Positions 1 to 9,976 of a stretch of DNA of 35,709 nt are shown here, piece after piece. A program made the position numbers and the translations under genes. Location: the NCBI GenBank assembly GCA_003427395.1, contig BFEA01000828.1, forward strand, positions 51,350-87,058, given 5' to 3'. Source of the DNA: Chara braunii. Taxonomy: Eukaryota > Streptophyta > Charophyceae > Charales > Characeae. Every line of letters begins with the position of its first letter. Within the stretch, counting starts at the first letter, position 1. A model generated the notes under the pieces. That model did not search any database and was not told the origin of the DNA. It was given only the letters and a program-made list of their open reading frames with translations.

Positions 1-520
1 AGGATCGTGCAGCGGGCCTTCATCTGCCCTGGCCTACAGCCAGGGCCTATTTGGCTATTTGCCAGTTCGGCCTGTGGGACCAGGCCGTGGCCTGACCCCA
101 CAGGCCGTATATTGTTTCAGTCCAGTCCAGTCCCGCCCGGTACCACAGTCGGTACCAGGCCAGTCCAGTCCAGTCCAGTCAGTCCGCTGGGGGTATACCC
201 CAGCTGCAGTCTGTTTTTCGGATCATTCTTCACTTGCACATTTTGGAGTACGTGCGTGTTTGAGTCCGCGTCGGAGCTGCGCTGTCCTTCCAGCTCCATC
301 TCCAGCTCCTTCTTCCTCACCCCCTTCGTCTCGAGCTTGACGGGCCGCCATACCGCCGGGCCCGTCACAAAATCATAGTGATGAGAGGGGAACATTGGAC
401 CAGGAGGACTCTTCACCCTGCTGCTAGGCGCCTGACCAGATTGACTACCTATCCTCCTCTCTCCCCTCTTTTGCAGCAAAAACTGTCACCTTACCCTCCC
501 CCTTTCCCTTTCTTGCCCCG
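1..520 (-). other. Probable 3' UTR of the LINE, with a CCAGT-type short tandem repeat
   Basis: Downstream of the ORF2 stop on the minus strand I see no conserved protein. The stretch holds a short tandem array of a CCAGT-like 5-mer around 117-185, interrupted by a small inverted word around GGTACC (about 140 and 153). An open frame at 117-479 minus has no recognisable domain and is low-complexity at its end. Position and lack of coding signal suggest LINE 3' UTR, but the element boundary cannot be placed from this window. Confidence 0.45.
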
Positions 521-522
521 AA

Positions 523-3500
523 TCAACCGTCCATTCCATACCACTGCACTCCCACTAGGCAATTTGAAGGGGGGGGGAAGAAATCATAGAAGTATTCCGG
601 GGGCTTCAGTGGAATAGCTGTGTTAATGTCGGCCCAGTTGTGGAACAAAAGTTGATAGTCCCTTTGTATTTCCATCCTCTCTTGGCTCTCCGCAACTTCC
701 CGTTTGGCCCCTTCCCATTCCACTTTCCCTATCTTTCCACCGGTAATCCCCCCCAGCCAGCTTAAAGAGAGTGCTTGAATTCTTTGCTCAATGTCTTTGA
801 CTGTGTGTAAAGAGCGGATTTGTGTTCTGACGTGTTCCCATTCCGCCGTAATTTCGATTTGAATCTGTTGTTGCACGCTTTCTGTAAATTCAGGACCTTC
901 TAGTCTTGCTCCTTCCATCTCGTATGTGCAGCGTCTTCGCCACAATGCCCAGAGCACCGCCCTGCGTCCTAACCTGAACATGTTGATAGTGAATTCGTCA
1001 GTGGGGGCAGCCTGCCTCGGCTTCACATAGCAGGGCCCTCCAGTCCCAGGGCCACTCCATTTTTGTCTGAAGTTGGTCTCAGATTCTGTCCCACCATCTC
1101 CACAGCCAGAGGGCGCCCGGGCATTGAAGAAATATGTGCTCGATTGTTTCCGGACGTTTTCTGGATGGAAATGCATTTGTGCACAGTTTGCACCATGGTA
1201 AGGCTAACCCTTTCTGTTCGAGAAATGTTCCGTCTATGAGCCAGTTGTTGGTTGGTAGGCAGCGATGCTCAATCTGCAATTGAAGCGAGGCAAACTTGGC
1301 GGGTTTCATTTTGGTTGTACTAAACCATTTGATTGGCCTCAGCTCTTCTTTGGAAATATTTAACTGGTTTCTCCATCGCTCCTCAACCTGATCTCGGAGG
1401 TTGATCTTTGGCCTGAGGAGTTTGTAGGTGTATTTAACTGTGAGACTATACAAGGTTTTAGTGTGGCTCCTGCCCTTCCTTATATGGGTTGTCCATTTCC
1501 ATTCTGCTGGGTCCAAAGGTAGATGGTGGATTGGTGTGGAAGGGAGGAAGGCTACCCATTGCTCCCCCTCTCTCAACACTCTGATTCTGAAGACATCGTC
1601 TTTGTGGCATATCCCTACCTCCTCTGGGTTGCTTCTTTCCATGACGTTGCCTCTCCCTATTTGAAAGGTACTTACCACCACTGTTCCATCAGGGTGACAG
1701 ATTACCACGTTCCCTACCCTTTCTTGTGTGTCTCTGAACGCTACCCAGTCTGATTGCTGCAGTGACGGGCCTTTGCGCAAGAGCCGCCACCATTCCAGCG
1801 GAATTTTGTCTACCACCTCGTCCAGGGCTTCTTGTGGCCGGTGGCAGTATGTAATCGCTCCCTTAGCTGGTCTGGACTAATCCAGTCATTTTTTGCTGTG
1901 TCTCATATGTCCTTTATCCTTGTCATTCCTCTTGTGACCCAGCCTCGCCAGGGAGAGTCCATACAGTGAAGGGTCTGGCCTCTCTAGTCCACCACCCATC
2001 TATTACCAAACAATGGTTGACGTGCCACTTCATCCCATCTGTCTGGAGGGTATTTGTCCGGGAGGGGGAGACTTCTCCATGTTCTAAGGAGGTTGGGCCA
2101 GAAGGGGTCCTTTCGCAGATCAGACCTTGCTGCTCGTCTTGGATGTTCTTGGCCGCGCTCCTGTGGCTGTACTTTGGCTCTAGGGATAGGCCAATCTCTG
2201 TTTTCTAGCCACATCAGGGGGTCGTTAACGTCCGATGTCAGTGGGGTTAGGCGGCTTATTTGTTCCAGAGCCAGGTTTTTCCACGGAATGTCTGGGTCAA
2301 AAAGCAGGCGTTTGAGCCATTGGATTGCCAGTGCTTTTGTTTGGAGTAGGGGGTCAATGATGCCCAGGCCCCCGCGTGTTTTGGGCTGGATGATGGAGTG
2401 CCACGCCACTCGGCTAATCACGTTCTGTTTCTCATGGTCACCTCTCCACAAGAAGGTAGCGATCTGCCGTTTCAGGGGCTGTATGTCCTTTTTTTCCAGT
2501 GCCCAGATTGCCGATTTATACCACAGTGTGGCCAATACTACATTATTGATTATCAAGGAGCGCCCGAACAGGGAAGTATGTTTGTCCTTCCATAGTGCCA
2601 TTTTTGCCAAAGGTGGGCCAGTGATCCATTCATTGTTGGAGGGTGGCCTGCCTTCTGCTGACAGTGAGATCCCCAGCACTCTGATGGGCATTTCCTGTGG
2701 GAGCCAGTTGAGTTCAAGTTGTTCTGGCGGTCGCGCCCCTTGATGGTGTATCCACCATCCTTGGGTTTTGTTCCCCCAGTTGATTCTCATGTCTGAATAT
2801 TGCGAGAAGCGGTCCATCATGTTTTTTACTTCTTCCAGTGATTCTCTTGTTGCATCCACCATGAGGGTTAGATCGTCGGCAAAGAGTGAGAATACCGGGA
2901 CGGCCTCCTGGGGGATTGCGGAGATTTGTATTCTTTTTATATCCTTGTATGTTCTCAAATTGGCCGCAAGAGCTTCCATGATGATGACGAATAGGTAAGG
3001 GGCTATTGGATCACCCTGCCTCATTGATCTCTGAAGGGATATGGGCGGAGCCAGGTTGGCATTTATCATGACTCTGGTAGTAGCATTAGCGTGAAGGATC
3101 GTTACCCATCTCCTGAAGGATGGGCCAAAATTAAGTTTTTCCAGGCACATATCTAAGAATCGCCAGTCTACGTGATCCTAGGCCTTTTCGAAGTCAATGA
3201 AAATGATTGCTGCGTTGCTCTTAGACTGCCTCATTAGTTTGATCATCTCATTGACCAGGAGGATGTTGTCTTGGATATTTCTCCCTTGAATAAATCCCGT
3301 TTGGTCGGGGTGTATGATGTTGGCCATTACTGGTGTTAGCCGATTTGCTAGGGCTTTGGCCATCATTTTGTAGACAACCGTTAGCAGGGTGATCGACCTA
3401 TAGTTACGTATGTTTGTTTTTGCCCCTTCTTTTATAGAGAAGTGTCAGCACCCCTTGCCCCACCAATTCCCCTGTCTGGCCTGTATTCCATACCGCATTG

Positions 3501-5101
3501 TAGTTGTCCATCAGATCCTGTGATATACTGGCCCACATGGCCTCCCAAAATTCCTTTGGCAGACCATCAATGCCTGGGGTTTTTTCCTCTTCCATTTGCA
3601 TCAATGCCGTCCATATTTCCTCCTTGGATAATGGTCTGTCTAGAGTGGCTTTTTGTTGTTCAGAAAGAGTTTTATCAAGCGGCCTGAGAAAGTCTTCAAT
3701 TTCGTCTCTCCTTTGTTGGTCACATTCTGAAATAAAGAGTTGTTGGTAGAAATCTCTAGCAATTTTCGTGCAGGCTGCGGTGGAAGTGAACAAGGGCCCT
3801 CGATTTTGGTTCGGGTCTTCCAAGGCTTCAATTACTGTTCTCCCTGTTTTGGATCTGGCCATTGCAAAAAAACGTGCATCCATTGCCCCTTCCGTATTGA
3901 GTGTGGATAGTTTGCCTCTGATCCTGGCTCTCTGCCATCTGTGTTCCATATAGCCTAGGAGTCGGGCTTCCAGGGTTTGGATCTTCGTGGCTACTTCGGC
4001 GTGTTGGTCCGGACTTTGTGTTTCATTCTCCTGTTGTTGTAGTGTTTGTAGTTGGTGTTGTAGATTCCATTCTTCGCTGTGGCGCCGCGCTGCCATCAAC
4101 TTAGAGTACTCATTGCACTTGCGGCCTAGAAATGCTAGACCGTTGTTGAACCATAGTATATCGTCGTTGATCTGGTCCTTTTGGTTCTGCCAAAAGGACC
4201 ATACATCCTTGAGATAGGCTTTGAAACGGTCGATCGTAAGGAGGGATGTGTTGAGTTTGTAGAATCCTCTGCCTGGTCCGGTTTCTTTCTGAACGAGAAG
4301 ACGGCCATGCACATTGCATGGTCCAATCCCGGATAAGGGCTACACGAGAAGATTTCCGCTAATTGAATGGCTCCTTGTATTTCTTCTGAGGCCAAGATTA
4401 AATCTAACCGAGATTTCGTGGCACTTTCAGTACCATTTTTACGGAAACAGGTGAACTTTCGATCGGCAGGATGATGTCTCCGGAATGTGTCAAATAGGTT
4501 TAAGGTTTGTGATAAGTCTGTGATCATTCTCGCATCCTTCTCTATGTAGATCGGACATGGAGAAGGGACTTTCCACCTGTCCAACCAGCGGTCCGGGGCG
4601 GCATTGAAATCACCTGCCAGAATTATGAGAATGCCCCCGGGCAATTTGGTTTTGAGGACTTCAAGGATTTTTTGTCGTATTGACGGGTCGTTGGGGGCGT
4701 ACACGTTTAGGATACAGATGACTTTTATTTACAGCATCGCTAGTAAGTAAACCCACCTCCCTTCTTCTTGGTCGGCTGCCCACTTAAGCATTTCCACCTT
4801 CGTGTCCGGGGGCAGCCGTATGGCTACCCCTCCACTCCCCGGTCTCGGGGCGTGGGCTCCACATTTCCTTATGCTTGTGGTTGTGCTTAGGGTTGTCCAT
4901 GAGGTGGGTTTCTTGTAGGCACACGACATCCGGCCAGTTCCTCCCTTCTATCCCTCTCAGTTGGTCCAGGATTGCTTGTTTTTTTTGTTGTTTCGCGGTG
5001 GCCAGGCCATTCACGTTGATTGTGCGCAGGTCTAGATCCGCCTGACGTTTATACGATCTCCAGACTTTATCTTTTCCGTACAAGGCATCTACCACATTCA
5101 T
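523..5101 (-). pseudogene. LINE ORF2: AP-endonuclease / reverse transcriptase / zf-RVT, frameshifted
   Basis: ORF2 nicks the genomic target and reverse-transcribes the element RNA there. Endonuclease motifs are visible in order: the Asn motif 'INVNGL' and the Glu motif 'LQETH' (5101-4784), 'AGDFNA', 'SRLDLIL' and 'DHAM' (4704-4300). The RT follows: 'RNYRSITLL' (about 3400), 'GFIQGRNIQDNI', 'FIDFEKA' (3366-3178), 'RQGDPIAPYLF' and the catalytic 'FADD' (3150-1984). A Cys/His zf-RVT block 'CKLC...EHIFLQC' lies in 1816-1079, then a C-terminal tail runs to 523. Breaks: frameshifts near 4800, 4720, 4300, 3420, 1900 and 1120, and a TAG at 3178-3180 exactly at the tyrosine of the conserved A-Y-D box. 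In L1-clade elements this protein is about 1,200-1,500 residues, and the span fits that. It starts 48 bp after the ORF1 stop. Confidence 0.92.
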
Positions 5102-6310
5102 TGTTATTAATCCTTGTTGTTTGTTCGTTCTTTTGTTCAGTTAGATGATTATAGTTGTAGCCATTGTTTCGTATCCAGCAGCCTACCGACCTGCAGATCT
5201 CCGCTTCTGAGCAGTTTAATCAGGAAGGCGCCGATTTCTTCGGCTGACCATAATACTCCTGGTTTGAGTTTTAGCAGTTGTAATTCCATCAGGGCATCAT
5301 GGTCTAGCCAGCGTAGGTCTGCTGTTTTCTGATGGCCGTATTGCAGGAAGACATCCTTGACACTTAGCCTGTTTTGCCCATATGTTCGTACCAATGCCGA
5401 GGTGGCCCCTCCCGGAATCTTTCCTTTGGTGAGCTGGGTTATGTCATATTTTCTAAAAATCATGCTACCTGCCCATGATGAGATGGAGAGGAAGTATGTG
5501 GAGCACCCTTGAAGGGTTACTTCCCAGTGTGCCGCCGTCGGCGGTATCGACAGACCCACCTCCCACCCGATCTCATTCCATCTCACTGGGAGGAAAACAA
5601 TGCCTTTTTCGGAGTGCTCCATGTTGGGGGCTGTTTTTTCTAGCAGATGGCGGACTTTTTGCCTTCTACTGGTGAGGTCACCTTCCACGGGCTCATGCTG
5701 CATTGGCCGGGCGATCAGGTGGGCGGGGGGTTGTGTAGACTGTGGCACTTCAGGCTCCGGTCCCCATGATGCCAGCGCCATGCACAGGTCTTGATTCCCG
5801 TTCTCCATTGTGCCCCTTTGTTTGTCCTCCTCTTGCTCTGCCCCCCTTGCATTTTGCTCGGACTTGCCGTCGACCCATCCCTCCTCCTCCCCCTTTTCCG
5901 TAGCCTGCTCCTCCGAGTTATTTTGGCCACTCTGCATCTGCTCCTGTGTCTGTTCATGCTGCTCCTCCCCCTCGTCCTTCCCTCCTTGGTGTACCTGCCC
6001 GCATTGTTCCCCCTCCTCCGTAGCTATTCCATTGTCGTTTTTTTCAGGCTTATTTTCTTCCGGACCCGCTTCCTTGTCTGGGGATTTTTCTCCAGGCTGC
6101 TGTGTTTTTTTGTCTAGAACGGGTACATCATCTGTTTCGGGCGTTGGGGGGTGGAAGCGGGAAAGGACAATGTGCAGAATCCTATGACAGACCTCCGGCC
6201 AGTCCGCCCCTTCTGGCAGGCCGTGTGTGATGGCCTTATGGAGGCTCTCGCTCCCTTCCAGAAGCGGGATCAAGTCTCTGTAGACTTTGTCCCAAAATTC
6301 CTCATTTTCA

Positions 6311-6385
6311 TCTCCATATTTTATATGGAGACTGTCCATATTTTATATGGAGACTGTCCATATTTTATATGGAGACTGTCCATTA
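6311..6385. repeat. 22-bp tandem triplication in LINE ORF1
   Basis: The unit 'gtccatattttatatggaga' plus two bases is present three times in a row. It is not a multiple of three, so the two extra copies shift the frame of ORF1 by 44 bp. The minus-strand C-terminal frame (6339-5149) begins inside the last copy. Confidence 0.9.
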
Positions 6386-6520
6386 GCCAGTTTGCGACTT
6401 CCTGCAGATCAACCTGTGTCCTGTTATCTCCCTTTTCTCCAGGATCTGCTGTTCCGCGGATGGATGGCTTGCTGTTTCGGGTGTGCCTTTATCGTTTTGT
6501 ACTTCCGACATTTCCACCTC

Positions 6521-6545
6521 GGGGGGGGGGGGGGGGGGGGGGGGG
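6521..6545. repeat. 25-base G homopolymer
   Basis: Uninterrupted run of 25 G (C on the LINE sense strand, coding a proline run). It lies exactly where the ORF1 reading frame changes, so it is either a biological slippage site or a sequencing-length error. Confidence 0.95.
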
Positions 6546-8619
6546 TTCCTGGGGGAGACTCCACCTCCATTGGTTCCGGGCCAAAGGCCTCTTTTAACAC
6601 GTCCTCTTGGTAATAAACCCCTTTCCCCCCCTGGTCACCTTTTTCTGTTCCATTTTCCGGATCCCCCTGTTGCTGTGCGTTTATCTCCTTTGCCTGGCTG
6701 GGCCCCCCTTGCTGCCCTTGCGGCCCCTTTTCTACTATCAATATTTTTCTAGTTGGTATGTACTCTTTAGCGGCCGGTCCCCATCGCTTTTGCTTGAGTA
6801 GGGGTTGCTTGGTTTGTGGCCTGCCAAGCTTGTCTTTCTCTTGGGGGGGGGGGAGTGCTTTATGCTCGGGGGGTTTCGGGGAGGGCAGGGTCTTTTCTTT
6901 TATGCTCAGAGGGTCTCGGGGTGGGCAGGCTCTTTTCCCCAGGGGCCCTCACTGGCTGAGGGGTCCATTCATTTGGGGGTTTAGTGGCTCTGCAAGGCTC
7001 TCCGCGTCCCTCCCATGTCCATCCCTTGGCCTGTCCCCTAGAATCAGCGTCCTCCAGAAAGACCCATCCCTCATGACCTGGTTCCGCTTTGTGCCATCTA
7101 TTAGGTCTGTGTGGATCTCGCTGGAGGCGGCCGGCCGCGGGGCTCTTTTTGTTGGGATGATATGGACATGCTGACTCTGTGCACAAATGCCCATAGGCCC
7201 TGCATTTAAAGCACCAAGGCCTGAATTTATGGGCGGTGTGTATCTGATAGACCTGTCCTCCCATCCTATAAGGCACAATGTCATCAATTGAAAAAATCTG
7301 ATCTTTGGGGAGGTCCAATGCCAGCATCATGGTGTCATCTCTTTTCGCCACGTAGGACGAGAGTGGGTCGATGAAGTCTACGATGTCGTATTTTTGGCCG
7401 AGATCGTAGACAAACGCCGCCTGTACTTCCACTCGGATGTGCCTCAGTTCCACCCAGTAGAAGTCTCTCATTAGTTGTTCCTTCTTTTCTTCTGAGCTCA
7501 ATTTTTTTGGCTGCCACGGGTAGATTCTCACATCGGATCTCTCCCATCTGATTATCCTCCATCCATCCATTCTTTGTTTGTCCTGGGTGAAGAGGCTCAT
7601 GACCGTAAACACCGTAGAGGACAGGGGTTGGATAAGGAAAAATTCTTGGACCGCCTCCTGGCTACCTTTCATCTCTTCCAACCTTCTGCAGATCCACTTT
7701 ATCTTGTCGTTGACTGATCTTTGTGCAACGTCGCCGTGGAACAGCCAATTGCTCGCATGTTTGACATATATTTCGTCCCTTGCCTCTATCTTTGTATCTG
7801 GGTACGTTCTCATCATTGTCTTCCTCCCCCCTTGGTCCACCACCTGTTTTTCCGAGGGGAGGATAAAGAGGGTGAGGAAGTAGGCCCTTGCCGATGACAG
7901 GTTCCGGAGAGGGACCTTCAGGGTTTCTTCATTGCCCTTTTGCGCGCCCAGGGGGAGGCGTTGGATGTCTAGGGTTTTTGTCCTGAATTGTGGTTCTGAC
8001 TTTCTGGGCCCACGACGGTTTTGTTCCTTTTTCCGACTCTTTTTGTTTCTTGGTGACAACATCTTCTTTCAATTCTTGCATCTTTTTTTCTTTTGCTGCC
8101 TCCCTTTGCTGCTCTTTCTCGAGTTCGTTCGCCTCTTCCGTCAACATCTCTTCCTCGTGTTCACTTTCTTCGTCCGTCCCCGAGTCCTCTCCCCCCTCCT
8201 CCTCCTGTGTAGCCATCGTCTGGTCATGATCAGGGTGTATTCCTAGAAATTCCAGGTCCCCTGTTTTCGATCCATCCATTTCTTGTTCCGGGTAGGAGCC
8301 CACTGTCCGCTTGACCTTTCTGTCGCAGACTTCCTCCAAACTAGGCCAAATAGCGGGGTTCAGATGGCTTGCTTCTGTTGATGACGGGGGTTGCCTTGGT
8401 TCAGCAGGATTCAGTTGACCTGCTCCTGAGGGGGGCAGGTTCCACTCATTCTGCGGTGATGGTGTGGGGTTTCTTGACTTAGATCTACCATATGGGCATA
8501 CTGTCGGGCGTTTGTGTGGGTTGTGTCTCATGGCGCCCCGGTAGAAGATCATGGGGCTCCCTCCCTTATTGCCTTTGTAGCCAAGGTTCATTTTCTTCAA
8601 GCTTCTTTGGTTCCCAATT

Positions 8620-9960
8620 TTTTTTTTAACTAAAGATAAAAATAAAACCAGTCAGTGCTAATTAGTCCAGGGACGATTCCTTGTCAAGATTTTTGTACTC
8701 TATGCTGGCGGGGGAATACCCAGTGGGGGGATACGGGAAGATGGGTTCGTCTGGGTAGGGACTGGGGGAGGGGGAGGTACCTGTCCGATGTGTCTCTAGA
8801 TGGCAGTTCGCTCTCGTTGGCTTTTGGATATTAGGCTTTCTAGTGTATCACTCCCTCTGTCGTCCACTTGGTTGAAGACCACGCCTGCCCGCCCCGAACA
8901 GGGCCTCGTAGCCGACCCCCCGTCTTTCTCCAGGTCACGTGTCCACCACCGGGTACACCCCCACTCTCCCTTTCGCCTCCGTTTTGACTAGAATCAAGTG
9001 TCATGCACGACCTCTTTTTCGATTAGGCCATCACTTTCATCCCCCTCGAATCCTGAGACTCGGCGTTTTCCTCCGACCCCTTCGATGTCTCCAGTTGAGG
9101 AGTTTTTGATTTGCCCCTTGTCACCACTCGGTTTATTTTTTGCTGCCTTATCACCACTACGATGATAACCTTGATTATGTTGGCGCCTTGGGACACACTT
9201 CGGGGTCTGCGATGACTCTCTCCACCCCGTCCGTGCCGAGATCGACCGCCTTGACGCCCACGTGTCGTGGACGTGGGTTACGTGGAACTCTTGGACCGGT
9301 TGTTCTGATTTGCCACCTTTTCACCTCTCAGTTTCTGCATTCGCCATCTTATCACCTCTCAATTTTTGCACCTTATCACCTCTCGATTTCTGCAATGGTC
9401 TCCTTGACTGTGCTGGCGCCTCGTGACACACTTCGGTTTCTGCGATGGCTCTCTCCACTCCGACTACGCTGAGATCGACCGCCTTGTTGCCCACGTGTCG
9501 CGGACCTGGTGGTCGCGATGTCTTGCGTAGAACCTTTTTGACCGGGGTCAGACCACATACCACGTCAGCCAGTGGCGTGGTGTGGCCTAGCGCCGTCGTT
9601 CACCGCGCGTGCGCTAAGCGCTCTGTCAGCTGGTTTGATCCCTTGGGCCCCAAGTCACCAATCGGGGGGGTGTTGCCAGTAGTTCCACTCACTTTTCACT
9701 GCTTATTACATACACACTTGTCTGGATGGTACCATACTAAATCTGAAACACGTGGCAGTCCCAACTCCATCGACGGCCCATGGGCACCCCGCCAGTGACT
9801 GCATTTTTGCGTGCTACATGAAAACTGGCAATGGGAACATGGAACCGACCTCATGTGCTACAATGGCGCGTTCGGATAACCATGAACAATGTCCCACTGC
9901 TTGGGGGCATTGCCGCGTGCGAGGCCCAATTTCCACGAAACGCAACTATATAGGCAAGGG
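8620..9960 (-). other. Non-coding upstream side of the LINE (possible 5' UTR) with degenerate repeats
   Basis: No coding signal is recognisable on either strand. The segment begins with an A/T-rich tract at 8617-8650, followed by pyrimidine-rich sequence. It contains a ~233-bp imperfect direct repeat and several 'TTATCACC(A/T)CTC'-like words at 9118-9380, and ends at an A tract (9961-9976). Position directly upstream of ORF1 suggests LINE 5' UTR, but a different origin is not excluded. Confidence 0.4.
9181..9545. repeat. Imperfect direct repeat, two copies about 233 bp apart
   Basis: Copy 1 is at about 9181-9302 and copy 2 at about 9414-9545. Shared landmarks in the same order are 'TGGCGCCT', 'GACACACTTCGG', 'CTGCGATG', 'GAGATCGACCGCCTTG' and 'GCCCACGTGTCG'. 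The spacer holds three shorter 'TCACCTCTC' units. Confidence 0.8.
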
Positions 9961-9976
9961 GAAAAAAAAAAAAAAA

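Larger units (their letters stand above)
5149..8591 (-). pseudogene. LINE ORF1: acidic/coiled-coil region, zinc knuckle, long Q/E-rich linker, C-terminal domain
   Basis: This is the RNA-binding (nucleic-acid chaperone) ORF of the LINE. I start it at the ATG at 8591 because the upstream TTG is not a eukaryotic start. Segments: 8591-7929, N-terminal and strongly acidic/coiled (runs of E and K); 8062-6860, a globular region ending in a zinc knuckle 'CFKCRAYGH', then C at spacing 6 instead of the usual 4; a C-rich shift near 6850; 6830-6424, Q/G-rich; 6339-5149, an acidic linker and a folded C-terminal part ending 'TKQWLQL'. Shifts sit at overlapping frames near 7930-8062, at a C run (about 6850), at a 25-G tract (6521-6545) and at a 22-bp triplication (6311-6385). 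Joined, it would exceed 1,000 residues, long for an L1 ORF1. That it is a single ORF is an inference from collinear frames that abut at slippage-prone tracts; two separate ORFs remain possible. Confidence 0.75.
1..8600 (-). mobile_element. L1-type non-LTR retrotransposon (LINE), decayed
   Basis: Read on the minus strand, the order is ORF1 with a zinc knuckle, then ORF2 with AP-endonuclease, reverse transcriptase and a C-terminal zf-RVT domain, then a 3' tail region. This is the standard order of plant L1-clade LINEs. Every catalytic motif block can be found, but only by moving between frames: there are several frameshifts and at least one nonsense codon in the RT core, so the copy is dead. 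The 3' end in the element's sense falls at the left edge of the window. No poly-T (minus-strand poly-A) is visible there, so the true 3' end may lie outside. The 5' boundary is unclear, between 8620 and about 9960. The element type is seen directly; the clade is inferred from domain order. Confidence 0.9.
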
